Positions 54,308 through 63,479 of a DNA stretch of 64,000 nt are shown piece after piece. The notes beneath the pieces were generated by a model, which saw only the letters and a program-made list of their open reading frames with translations, searched no databases and was not told the origin of the DNA. Both the position numbers and the translations under genes were made by a program. Source of the stretch: G963676655 sp963678305 (lineage in GTDB: Bacteria > Verrucomicrobiota > Lentisphaeria > Victivallales > Victivallaceae). Numbering within the stretch: position 1 is the first letter of the stretch; each line of letters starts with the position of its first letter. The stretch covers positions 248,001-312,000 of the forward strand of contig CAXXVV010000015.1 of NCBI GenBank assembly GCA_963678305.2, written 5' to 3'.

Positions 54308-55486
54308 TTAGTTATTAAGACTCAATTGGGTACGAGCAAGTGATGTTGGTACGTCAGACATGGCTTGCCCCTTTTCTCGAATGTAATATTCTGCATTCAA
54401 CTGTCTATTCGAGAAATAAATTTTCTTTACTTGTATTCTATCCCCAAGAAATTTATGGGCGATACTTTTGCCATTTTTAAACAGAACTAAATAGATAAAA
54501 TAACCTGAACCTCCGCAATTGTCAGTGATGACAGCTCCGATATAGCTCGGATAGATTCCGCTCCTGCGAGCGGAATCAAGCGTGACTTTATTGTAATTAC
54601 CAAGTTTTTTGCATTCATATCTGCCATTAACCAGTTTTATTGGTTTCCCCTTTTCTGATTTAATGAAGTCAATGCTGAAACCGTCAATGGACTTAACCTT
54701 AATGTCATTATTTAATGAATATTCATTCACTTGTATATGAAATCTATCGGCATTCCAGCAATCTATGAAGAATACTATCTTTTCATCGAGCTTGAATTCT
54801 TTTGTAACTGTTTTTATTTTCGATGACGAAATCTCAAGTTTATGATTGCCGGTAGAGATTTTATAGGAGAAATAATCTGTTATGAAAGGTTCTTTGGGTT
54901 TGAAGATTTGACTTATCAAAGTTTTACCGTCAAGTTTTATTTTAATGTCAACATCTTGTTTCTTATAATTTACGTTCCCTATATAAATACGAAGGTTGTC
55001 CTGTGGTTTGTCTAAATCACCTAGTACATAAATTATTTCTTTCGCTAAAGGACTTTTTTCTCCAAATGCAAAGACATTATAAAATTGCTTTTCATTATTG
55101 AATCTGCATATGAAATCAAAGGACTTCCAATACGCATGTTTACTGGTCTGCATCATTAATCGCTGATGCATTTCTGTTGCATTTTCCAAAATAACAGTCC
55201 AAATAAATCCATTTGCTTTGGGTCCCTCCTTTTTAAAATATTTCCCGTATTCCTTTCCGCCTTTACCTAGACCCCGGACATTAAATATTTTAGTTTTATA
55301 TTTCACATATAATATGTTAGAGTTCCGCTTGTCATAGATAAAATGAGCCTTAATCTTTTTCTTTGCCAAAAAATTGCGAATAGCCTTTTCCGCTTTTGTC
55401 AGTGCTAACGGAACCGATGTCTCTGTTGTATAGGCATTGTTTAAAACAGTAAAGAGTACCGGCAGTAATAAAACAAATTTTTTCAT
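54308..55486 (-). CDS. Secreted hypothetical protein with LppP/LprE-like C-terminus
   Basis: Product of 392 residues with a signal peptide (MKKFVLLLPVLFTVLNNAYT) and a GTGGAGG ribosome site. The middle is beta-rich. The last 85 residues (YIGAVITDNCGGSGYFIYLV, then FLGDRIQVKKIYFSNRQLNA and REKGQAMSDVPTSLA) resemble the LppP/LprE-type domain of bacterial lipoproteins, which pairs a sign/variable-like segment with a terminal GDR-x-V-x-x-I strand, though the usual CCP motif is absent. The resemblance is by eye and modest. Function unknown. Confidence 0.68.
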   Translation of the reverse strand: MKKFVLLLPVLFTVLNNAYTTETSVPLALTKAEKAIRNFLAKKKIKAHFIYDKRNSNILYVKYKTKIFNVRGLGKGGKEYGKYFKKEGPKANGFIWTVILENATEMHQRLMMQTSKHAYWKSFDFICRFNNEKQFYNVFAFGEKSPLAKEIIYVLGDLDKPQDNLRIYIGNVNYKKQDVDIKIKLDGKTLISQIFKPKEPFITDYFSYKISTGNHKLEISSSKIKTVTKEFKLDEKIVFFIDCWNADRFHIQVNEYSLNNDIKVKSIDGFSIDFIKSEKGKPIKLVNGRYECKKLGNYNKVTLDSARRSGIYPSYIGAVITDNCGGSGYFIYLVLFKNGKSIAHKFLGDRIQVKKIYFSNRQLNAEYYIREKGQAMSDVPTSLARTQLSLNN

Positions 55487-55807
55487 TTATTCCTCCACGT
55501 AATAATTCAATATATTCCCGATTGACAGTCATTGCAAATGATGTAAGGATATCCCTCTATTCTGTCAACGTCTTTAAAATCAATAAACGACCTTAAAAAC
55601 TCTTTGCGGGTTGACCCTGCTTCATAGAGGTGCATCTATTCGATGTAATACTACAGGTAAGTCAAGATTTTTCACCGGAATCAGTATAAGGCATCTACCG
55701 GATTCCTGATGGGTGAATATATTCGCTAATACTTGATTATATTCATTGAAATGCAAAAAAATACAAAATTTTCAATATTTATCAATGTATAACTGGATTT
55801 TTCAAAA
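55487..55807. other. AT-rich intergenic region
   Basis: 321 bases between divergent genes. It contains an imperfect inverted repeat, TTCACCGGAATC near 55670 and GATTCC...GGTGAA near 55702-55726, which could be a protein-binding site. Otherwise nothing recognised. Confidence 0.35.
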
Positions 55808-56245
55808 ATGAAGATATATATTGTAGGTATTATCATATATTGTCAATTAATTCAGAACGGCTTTCGGATAATGATCAGGAATATATATATAACAACCATT
55901 TTAATCTGCTGGGCGCTTATACTATGCGCTATACGGCCGAATGTTATGGAGGTGCGTGCGAGCAGGAGCCAGGCGGAACTGGTTTCCCGGAACACCTCTG
56001 AATGTTCCAGTATTACCGAACCGTTTATTCTGTTCGACGACAGTGAACTCTACAATGAATTGGAAGAGGACACCTGCAGAATCGGTAATAAAACTGTATT
56101 TTTACCTTCCAAATTCCACCGCCCTGATAATTGGGGCATAAACATATTTCTTTCTCAATTTGCTAAATGTAATTCAAGACCAGTGGAACAGCGTAATAAT
56201 TATGTTATATTGCCCTGTCTCCGTTCGGTCGTTCTCCGTACATAA
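55808..56245 (+). CDS. Possible small secreted protein, doubtful
   Basis: An open frame of up to 145 residues. A later ATG at 55871 starts a signal-like hydrophobic stretch (MIRNIYITTILICWALILCA), followed by an acidic region (FILFDDSELYNELEEDTC). No good ribosome site precedes either start and no family is recognised. It may be chance. Confidence 0.3.
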   Translation: MKIYIVGIIIYCQLIQNGFRIMIRNIYITTILICWALILCAIRPNVMEVRASRSQAELVSRNTSECSSITEPFILFDDSELYNELEEDTCRIGNKTVFLPSKFHRPDNWGINIFLSQFAKCNSRPVEQRNNYVILPCLRSVVLRT

Positions 56246-56605
56246 GAATTCCTGACAAAGTCTGCTTTGGCCCGGCAAGAATCAACTTGCCTGTTCCATG
56301 GTGGATATGGATACGAATACGGAAACAATCTTATACTCACAAACTCAGCCGAATACTGATTTCGAATGATTGAGCTTATTCGCATAGCTGCATAATTCAG
56401 TTTTTCGGGTTGTGGTTGCCGGGACGGTAATCGCAGCAGGCAGACTGGCTTGCATAAAAGAAACTGCAATAGACATTTTTTGTCTGAACAATTGCCAGCC
56501 AGACTCAAAGAGATAAGCCCGTACAGATCTATCCATTACTTTTGCTTCAATTCTATCCCCAAAAAACAATTACAGCAAACAGCAATAAGTTTAGGAAAAC
56601 ATACC
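56246..56605. other. Intergenic region before the EIIA-CBS gene
   Basis: 360 bases with no convincing gene. A hairpin GGCAAG-N6-CTTGCC lies at 56274-56291 and another, AGACA-N5-TGTCT, near 56475. The frame of the downstream gene is open back to 56450, but no ribosome site supports an earlier start. Confidence 0.4.
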
Positions 56606-57517
56606 ATGCACTTAATTAAACATTTAGATAAAAACTCCATCATTACCGGAATCGAACCCCAAAACAAAAGTCATTTACTGGAAATGATGGTTGATGCCGT
56701 TATCTGCAATCCGGCCTTGCAAGGCTACTCAAAAGAAACTATTCTCAAGGCGGTCCATGCTCGTGAAGCCGAATCGTCAACCAGTCTGGGAGAAGGCTTC
56801 GGCTTCCCTCATGCCAGGTTGCCGCAGTTGCCTTCGATCGCAGTCTCCCTTGCCATATTGAAAGAACCGATCAATTATGATTCGATCGGGCGGCTTCCCA
56901 TCAAAATAGCCTGCCTTATCCTGGTTCCTTTAGAGATTCCGACCCTGGCGCTGAAAGTTATGAGCCAGGTCGTCAGGATGTTCCATGACCCGGAATCGCG
57001 GCAGCGTTTGACCGGCTCTTCCACCCGGGAAGATGTGTTCGACTGTATTGCGAATTCGCGGCTCGATCTCGACGTTCCGATTACGGCTCAAGATATCATG
57101 CGCAGCGAGGTAGTCGGACTTTCTCCTGAAATGCCATTGCGCAAGGTATCGCGGCTGCTTTCCGATAATCATATCTTTGCGGCTCCGGTTATAGACGAGA
57201 ACCGCAGGATGCTGGGTGAAATCTCCTGTGAAAATTTGTTCCGTCACGGTATGCCGGATTTCTTTCTGCAACTTAAAACAGTAGCGTTCATCAGTGAATT
57301 CGACCCGTTTGAAAAATATTTTTACAATGAGGCGCACTCCAAGGCTAAAGACGTGTTGAGTAAAGAATTTTGTACCATCTCCACAAGTACTACTCTAATT
57401 GAAATCGTCTTTGAACTGGTAGTCAAAGGTCGTCGCACACTTTATGTCCTTGAAGACGAACGACTGGTCGGTGTTATCGACCCGAGCATTGTGCTTGACC
57501 AGGTCATTAATGTATAA
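56606..57517 (+). CDS. PTS EIIA (Ntr/fructose-type) domain fused to tandem CBS domains
   Basis: Product of 303 residues from the ATG at 56606 (AGGAAAA upstream). Residues about 1-150 are an EIIA domain with the phosphorylatable His69 in FGFPHARL. Residues about 160-300 carry two CBS motifs: AQDIMRSEVVGLSPEMPLRK with NHIFAAPVID, and VLSKEFCTISTSTTLIE with RRTLYVLEDERLVGVI. CBS pairs bind adenine nucleotides. It is 15 bases before a transporter gene, so it probably gates that transporter in response to PTS phosphorylation and energy state. This coupling is inferred from order and domain type. Confidence 0.9.
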   Translation: MHLIKHLDKNSIITGIEPQNKSHLLEMMVDAVICNPALQGYSKETILKAVHAREAESSTSLGEGFGFPHARLPQLPSIAVSLAILKEPINYDSIGRLPIKIACLILVPLEIPTLALKVMSQVVRMFHDPESRQRLTGSSTREDVFDCIANSRLDLDVPITAQDIMRSEVVGLSPEMPLRKVSRLLSDNHIFAAPVIDENRRMLGEISCENLFRHGMPDFFLQLKTVAFISEFDPFEKYFYNEAHSKAKDVLSKEFCTISTSTTLIEIVFELVVKGRRTLYVLEDERLVGVIDPSIVLDQVINV

Positions 57518-57532
57518 GGAAGTTTCCGCAAA

Positions 57533-58843
57533 ATGTATGATATGATATTAGCCCTGATAATATTTGCGATAACCTACTGTTTTATCGCTTCGGGCAAGGT
57601 CGATGAAGCAGTCGCCGCCCTGCTTGGGGCGGTAGCGGTAGTCGCATTCCGGATTGCGCCTTATGAGGAGCTGCTGCACAAGATAGACATGAACGTGATT
57701 TTCCTGTTGATCGGTATGATGATGATCGTGACTATTATGTCCAGTACCGGTGTCTTTGAATATCTGTCCATCCTGATTGCCCGTAAAGCGAAAGGAAGCG
57801 GTCTGGTCATAGTCATTGCCATGCTGTTACTGACGGCGATCCTGTCCGCCTTGCTGGATAATGTGACGACGGTTATACTGGTGGCTCCGATCACCATCCT
57901 GATTGCGCAGATTCTCGAGATCCCGGCTATGCCGATTCTGGTTCTTGAAGCAATATTCTCCAACATCGGCGGCACTTCAACGCTGGTGGGCGACCCGCCG
58001 AACATCATCATCGGTTCGGAGGTGGGATTGTCGTTTAACGCATTCATTTTCAACCTTGGTCCGCCTGTCCTGATCCTGATGATCATAATGCTGGTGCTTA
58101 CCGTCGTTATGATGGGCAGGAAATTCAAGGCTTCGGAAGCAACGATCGCCAGAATAATGAAGTCGAAGCCTGAACAGGCAATAGTTGAGCCCCAAATTCT
58201 GAGACGTTCTCTGGCTATCTTCTTTCTGGTTATTGTCGGCTTTGTCGCCAGCCGTGTCATCCGGCTTGAACCGGGCATTATCGCAGTGGCCGGGGGGATT
58301 TCAATGGCGCTGGTCTGCAAGGTCAAACTCCACAAAGCCTTTGAAAAAGTGGAATGGGGAACCATCCTGTTCTTCATTGGTCTGTTTATGCTGGTCGGCG
58401 CCCTTGAGTACAATCATGTTTTTATAAAAATGGGTCATGCGATCCTTAATCTGACAAGCGGCAACCTTTTACTGACCGCTCTGATCATTCTCTGGAGCAG
58501 CACAATTATGTCGGCGGTAATCAATAACATACCGTTGGTCATCGCGATGATTCCGCTGATCAAATCAATTACTCCGGCCTTCATGGTAAAAATGCATTTA
58601 ACCGGAGCGGCTGCGGCCGCCCAGATCAACCAACCGCTTTTCTGGGCACTTGCTCTTGGTGCCTGCCTCGGCGGCAACGGGACCCTGGTCGGAGCTTCGG
58701 CTAACGTCGTTATTGCTCAAATCGCAAGGCGCAGTAATTACGCTTTGAGTTTTATGGAATTTCTGAAATATGGCTTTCCTGCGATGATTCTTTCGTTGAT
58801 TGTCTCATCGATATACATTTATCTGGCGTATTTCTATAAATAA
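57533..58843 (+). CDS. ArsB/NhaD-superfamily ion transporter
   Basis: Product of 436 residues with about 11-12 membrane helices. Two inverted-repeat signature regions are clear: LSALLDNVTTVILVAPIT with IGGTSTLVGDPPNIIIG, and MSAVINNIPLVIAMIPL with CLGGNGTLVGASANVVIA. These are the ion-translocation motifs of the ArsB/NhaD/CitM superfamily. The GDPPN motif favours NhaD-like Na+/H+ exchange or anion transport, but the substrate is not settled. AAGGAA lies about 9 bases before the ATG. Co-transcribed with the EIIA-CBS gene. Confidence 0.9.
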   Translation: MYDMILALIIFAITYCFIASGKVDEAVAALLGAVAVVAFRIAPYEELLHKIDMNVIFLLIGMMMIVTIMSSTGVFEYLSILIARKAKGSGLVIVIAMLLLTAILSALLDNVTTVILVAPITILIAQILEIPAMPILVLEAIFSNIGGTSTLVGDPPNIIIGSEVGLSFNAFIFNLGPPVLILMIIMLVLTVVMMGRKFKASEATIARIMKSKPEQAIVEPQILRRSLAIFFLVIVGFVASRVIRLEPGIIAVAGGISMALVCKVKLHKAFEKVEWGTILFFIGLFMLVGALEYNHVFIKMGHAILNLTSGNLLLTALIILWSSTIMSAVINNIPLVIAMIPLIKSITPAFMVKMHLTGAAAAAQINQPLFWALALGACLGGNGTLVGASANVVIAQIARRSNYALSFMEFLKYGFPAMILSLIVSSIYIYLAYFYK

Positions 58844-59447
58844 GCCCCCGAAACATTTACCAATTTTGCATAAGAAAGACGGAGGCCGATTTACGTGCTT
58901 ATTCAAGCTTGACGGGAGGGGAATGCAATCAGGCTTCCCGTAACGGTTCAGTTCCGGCAACAAAGATTCAGCCGCTGATGCAGGCTTAAAGACTGCGGGA
59001 ATATTCATTGAAGACTTGCAGTCTCCAGTATTCCGAAGTATATTTGATAATGGAATTGTCGGAAACACTTAAATTTTTCATGGGAAAAAATCAATCCAAG
59101 AAGTTGTTTCAGGTGGTTTGCTTACTAATTTAAGTATAACCTGAATCCGTGATAAATTTATTGTTATTCATTATAATGTATTGGTTTTTAATAATTAATG
59201 TGGTTTTTTACTTTCACCCGTTGGGTGAACGCAAAAAATCCGTACGAATTTACCTTGCGGGAAAGTCCATAATGTCACATCTACTTCGTTATCGGCAACT
59301 TGCTGTATGTCAATACAGCGGCGTTTTAATGCCTTGTATCTGTAACATTCTGAACTTTTCACGGACTCAGGTATAAAATATTATCTAGGGGGCAGATCTG
59401 AATGGTTGTTTCAGGTCTGAATGACGACTATCACGGGGAGAAGCCGC
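58844..59447. other. Long intergenic region with a degenerate repeat
   Basis: 604 bases. The first 300 resemble 63040-63280 in patches: GCATAAGAAAGACGGAG versus GCAAAAGAAAGGCGGAG, a shared ACTTGCAGTCT, and TTTCAGGTG. The rest contains short open frames without ribosome sites (for example 59149-59376), which I reject. Confidence 0.45.
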
Positions 59448-61262
59448 ATGGACCTGAAAAAGTATTATAAAAAAGTCTATGAGATAGAAAAGCTTGCATC
59501 TGAATATCCCGGAAAATATAAACGCAGACTGGTCGCCATTGCTTTATTTGGAATAATATCGCTGATAATTGTGATCGTACTTGGAATTGTTCTGGCGGTT
59601 TTGACTGCAATGAACCGGGTTATCTATCCATCTATCCTTATCATCTTAATGGAATTGGCAATCATTAAAGTCTTATTTTACAAGAGCAAGCCGGATGACT
59701 GCGCCATTAAGCTGAGTAAGCGCAAGTTTCCGGAATTATACCGGCATATAAATGAAGTAAGCCGGAAAATCAATGGTCCCAAAGTTGACCATATCTTTGT
59801 AAACCTTGATATCAATGCTGCCGTCAACCAATCTCTTTTCAGATGCAACTATCTGCTTATAGGTTACCCGTTGACTCTGTCGATGTCCCATGACCAGTTT
59901 CTGGCGGTTCTGGCTCATGAACTGGGGCACTTATCTAAGGACCATAGTCAAACTACGAATATGATCTATCGCATTAATCAAATGTGGTGCAATGCCGCAT
60001 CCGGGGGCATAATCCGATCCTTATTGCTTTTTCCGTTTACAGAATTTTACGTTCCGCTTCTGGAACGATATTCGCTTGTTCTTATGAAAAAACACGAGAT
60101 TGACGCGGATGCGGTATCTGTTGCCTATTCAGGTCCGGGATGTACCGCACAATCTCTCGGATTACTCTACGCTTATTCTTCACTTCTCGACAAAAAGTTC
60201 AATGATAAGATTACGACGGTTGTAGAACGCAATCCTGATGTCCCGGCTGAATTCTCAATATGCCGGTTATTCGAAAATACAATAATGGATGAAATTAGCA
60301 GTGAAGAACTACAGGAGGAACTTAAAAAGAATATGCGTTGCGGAGCAATGCCGTATGATTCACATCCAGCTTTAAAGACCAGATTTGCCCATATTGGCGC
60401 GCCAACCAACATTGCACTTGAAAAAGTATCCGAAACCGCCGCTAAAACTCTTTTCGCGGAAAACTATCAACTTATCAGCGACAAACTTGACGATCTTTAC
60501 CGTAAAGAAGTAAAAAAGAGTTGGCGTAGCAAGCATTTTTATTATCAGGATTGCCGGAAACGTCTGACAGAATTGGAGGTCCTAAAAAAAGACCAGGAAT
60601 TATCTGAAGAAAATTACCTTGAGATCATCGACGTAGTTGCCACTATTGATAAGAATGAAAACGCTTTGGCAATAGCAGAAGAAGCGGTCAGCAAATATCC
60701 GGAAAACGCAGCTATCCTGTTCCGTTACAAAGGTCTCATGCTCGAGGAGAATGATCCCCGGGGAGAAGACATCCTGCACGAGCCGCATAAAAACAACCTG
60801 GAACAAACCTATCTTTTTAAAGATGTTATTTATGACTATCTTTACAGGAACGGGAGAATTGACGAATTGCTGGAATTTATCTCGTATATTGATGAAAATG
60901 AAGATGCCGCAATCCAAAAACTGGAAAGTTCAATCGAAACCAATCCGGACGGCAATTATCTGCCACACAATCAAAGTGACGGTTCACTGGAACCGATAAT
61001 CGACATTATAAGTAAAGATAAAAGTATTATAAATGCGTGGCTGGTCAAAGTGGATACCTCAAAAAACGTCGGCTGTCCTTTTTTTCTGCTGCTGCTTAAT
61101 TTGAAGACCTCGTCACGCTATCTTGAAGCACAGGACAAATACCTTGAACTTTTTGATGAAGTTGACTTTCCATATATGCTTAGAACCCAAATTTGTTTCA
61201 ACCATAATGAACTTGTCAAAAAAATATCATCAATTGATGGATCTCAAATCTGGTCCAGGTAA
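59448..61262 (+). CDS. M48-family membrane metalloprotease with helical repeat C-terminus
   Basis: Product of 604 residues from the ATG at 59448 (GGGGAG upstream). Two membrane helices at about 29-52 and 58-78 precede the protease domain. Zinc motif HELGH is at 157-161 and the third ligand lies in KKHEIDADAVSVAY (about 210-222), as in HtpX/Ste24-type M48 enzymes. The C-terminal 250 residues are helical and TPR-like (ENALAIAEEAVSKYPENAAI, ILFRYKGLMLEEND), suggesting a partner-binding platform. Probably acts at the inner membrane in protein quality control. The gene is isolated and convergent with a radical SAM gene. Confidence 0.88.
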   Translation: MDLKKYYKKVYEIEKLASEYPGKYKRRLVAIALFGIISLIIVIVLGIVLAVLTAMNRVIYPSILIILMELAIIKVLFYKSKPDDCAIKLSKRKFPELYRHINEVSRKINGPKVDHIFVNLDINAAVNQSLFRCNYLLIGYPLTLSMSHDQFLAVLAHELGHLSKDHSQTTNMIYRINQMWCNAASGGIIRSLLLFPFTEFYVPLLERYSLVLMKKHEIDADAVSVAYSGPGCTAQSLGLLYAYSSLLDKKFNDKITTVVERNPDVPAEFSICRLFENTIMDEISSEELQEELKKNMRCGAMPYDSHPALKTRFAHIGAPTNIALEKVSETAAKTLFAENYQLISDKLDDLYRKEVKKSWRSKHFYYQDCRKRLTELEVLKKDQELSEENYLEIIDVVATIDKNENALAIAEEAVSKYPENAAILFRYKGLMLEENDPRGEDILHEPHKNNLEQTYLFKDVIYDYLYRNGRIDELLEFISYIDENEDAAIQKLESSIETNPDGNYLPHNQSDGSLEPIIDIISKDKSIINAWLVKVDTSKNVGCPFFLLLLNLKTSSRYLEAQDKYLELFDEVDFPYMLRTQICFNHNELVKKISSIDGSQIWSR

Positions 61263-61393
61263 TCCCGAAAAAAAACGCCAAGTCAAAAAACATGGGGCAC
61301 TCTCTGCTATTGACTTTAATGATAAACCACCGGAGCCTTTATTCCAGGTAGTCCTCCAAGCTCCATTTTGACTTAAGGTTTGTCCGGTTCCTT

Positions 61394-62845
61394 TTAAAAC
61401 TTTATTCTTTCGGTAGGTTTTATATGCAAATAATTTATGATGATTTGCGGATTTCTTAACACACGATATAATTTCCTGGCAAGCCTGTAACAAAAGTTTT
61501 TATTCGCACGTTGGTTTTTATTTCGGATTATCAGAGAGTCCTCCGGCATTAATTCCCCAAGCCAGAAATGTTTTTTCTGGTCGAACGGCAACCTTTGCCC
61601 GGCTGCTATGATTTGTTTACGCCACTGTATCATGGTCGAATATGAATTTTCCATGGTGTAATATGGTATACTGTCAAAACGAGCCCAATCCTCATGATCC
61701 ACCTTGCCGCGCTGCCTTAGATCTTCATAAATCGGAGTGCCCGGTAGTATATACAATATCGACGTGCTTGGAGCATCTGTCATTGGTAAGGTGTTTAAAA
61801 AGTCAATACTTTCTTTGACCGTCTTTCCGGTTTCCCCGGGATTTCCCACCATAACAAAGCAGCCGGAAGACAACACATCGCTGAATTTTGCACTGATATT
61901 AAATGCTGTTCTGATTTGCTCCAAAGTGATATTTTTCCCAATGCTCTTCAGGATTGACTCTGAGCCTGTTTCCACTCCCCAGCAGATATGCCTGCAACCG
62001 GCCGATACCATATCACGGACTATCTCTTCCGATATTGGAGCGACCCGGCATGAGCACCCCCATTCAACCTTAATGTCACGGTCACGTATGATTTGACATA
62101 TATCTCTAACTCTCGATAGTCCGAGATTGAAAGTGTCGTCATGGAAAAAGATTTTTTTTACGTTAAAGCGTTTTATCAACAGCTCCATTTCGTCAACCAC
62201 CCTGGATGGCGACCACATGCGAATTTTTTGTCCCCAATAACTTCCGGTTGAACAAAATGAGCAATGCCCGGGACAGCCGCGGCTTGTTATCAAAAATCCC
62301 ATTCCCGATCCCGTTATCAAGGATTCCGCGTACGTGAAATCCGGACTGGGCAGTTCATCCAGGTGCGAAATATTCATTCGTTCCGCCGTCTGAACAAAAG
62401 AATCGTTTTCGATAAAGGCTATTCCAGGGACTTCATGCAGAGATGCTTTATTGTCCAGCGTATCACATACTTCAGGCAAGGTGATTTCACCCTCGCCGAT
62501 GATAACTATGTCCGCCTTGTAGTATTTTAGAACCTGTTCTGCACAAAAAGACGCGTGAACGCCGCCAACAATTATTTTTGCATCAGGACAGATTTCTTTT
62601 AAAAGAAGAATTGTTTTTTTAACATTTTTCCGGTTGAAAGAGGTGCAAGTAAAACCGATACCATCAGGCATAAACGACTTCAATACCTGCGGTAAATCAT
62701 TTTTTGCTTCCGACATGTGGGCATAGTGCAAGGCTTTTACTTCGTGCCTGTCTTTAAGGGCTGTCACAAGAAACCCTATCCCCAATGGAAACAAATTTCC
62801 GTCATTTTCCTCCATTCCTGGCAATGACAATAACAATACTCTCAT
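61394..62845 (-). CDS. B12-binding-domain radical SAM protein (class B-like)
   Basis: Product of 483 residues. Residues 1-140 form a Rossmann-like B12-binding domain (IIVGGVHASFCAEQVLKYY, IIGEGE). Residues about 180-400 are the radical SAM barrel, with cluster cysteines 191, 195 and 198 in SRGCPGHCSFC, and VEWGCSCRV, CWGVETGSESILKSIGK, CFVMVGNPGETGKTVKESI and LPGTPIYEDL. The tail is basic. The layout resembles class B radical SAM methyltransferases (BchE/HpnP-like) acting on unactivated carbons. AAGGGG lies about 13 bases upstream of the ATG. Substrate unknown. Confidence 0.9.
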   Translation of the reverse strand: MRVLLLSLPGMEENDGNLFPLGIGFLVTALKDRHEVKALHYAHMSEAKNDLPQVLKSFMPDGIGFTCTSFNRKNVKKTILLLKEICPDAKIIVGGVHASFCAEQVLKYYKADIVIIGEGEITLPEVCDTLDNKASLHEVPGIAFIENDSFVQTAERMNISHLDELPSPDFTYAESLITGSGMGFLITSRGCPGHCSFCSTGSYWGQKIRMWSPSRVVDEMELLIKRFNVKKIFFHDDTFNLGLSRVRDICQIIRDRDIKVEWGCSCRVAPISEEIVRDMVSAGCRHICWGVETGSESILKSIGKNITLEQIRTAFNISAKFSDVLSSGCFVMVGNPGETGKTVKESIDFLNTLPMTDAPSTSILYILPGTPIYEDLRQRGKVDHEDWARFDSIPYYTMENSYSTMIQWRKQIIAAGQRLPFDQKKHFWLGELMPEDSLIIRNKNQRANKNFCYRLARKLYRVLRNPQIIINYLHIKPTERIKF

Positions 62846-63310
62846 TTTATAACAAATACCCCTTATAAGAATTGGTAAATACTCACTTTGCTCAATTTCA
62901 CTAATTTACCATAATGTAAAGCATATGAATATAGTGAGTTAAATCATTTATACAAATAGAAAAATTTCTTTTTCTAAAATTTGCTACCGCAATATACTGT
63001 TACTGATAAAGAGGCTGGACTTTTTTCAACCTTCTCATAAATTTGTGATCAGCTACCTGAACCATCTGCAAATTATGCAAAAGAAAGGCGGAGATTGGAT
63101 GTATTTCATTACCTCGTATTTTATGCGACAGGGAATGCGTAATACTTGCAGTCTATATCTTTGCGGAGTATATTGAGCCGAGCAATTATCTTTGAAAGCT
63201 TAAGTGGATTTTTTAAGTTTAAATAATCGTTTTAAGAGGTGTTTTTCAGGTGTCTGTATGACATTCTGAACTCAAAGAATCAATTTTCGCATGATTTATT
63301 GAAAAAGCTG
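62846..63310. other. Intergenic region with a degenerate repeat
   Basis: 465 AT-rich bases with no gene. The section about 63040-63280 partly repeats 58850-59150 (see that entry). Confidence 0.4.
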
Positions 63311-63451
63311 GACTAATGAAAAACTATTATTTGCACCATGGAGAACATGAAGATAATGAAGAAGTATTTATGTTTTCGGCCCAAGCCGAAAAAAAACTTT
63401 TTCGTGACTTTTCGTGTGTTTCGTGGTTAATACTTGCATTTCGCACGAATC
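63311..63451 (+). repeat. MITE-like class B element, copy 3
   Basis: 141 bp ending in GACTAATGAAAAA and TTTCGCACGAATC (imperfect inverted repeats). Contains TTTGCACCATG, a hairpin TTTTCGGC-CCAA-GCCGAAAA (63373-63392), TTTTCGTG units and TTAATACTTGCATTTCGC. The hairpin has a G-C pair where the other copies have A-T, a compensatory change. It ends 28 bases before the GH4 start codon in the same orientation. Confidence 0.8.
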
Positions 63452-63479
63452 ATTTGAAAACGCAAAAAAGGAATTAAGT

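Noticed and set aside
59149..59376. Short open frame before the M48 gene
   Set aside because: GTG start with no ribosome site and no resemblance to a known protein.
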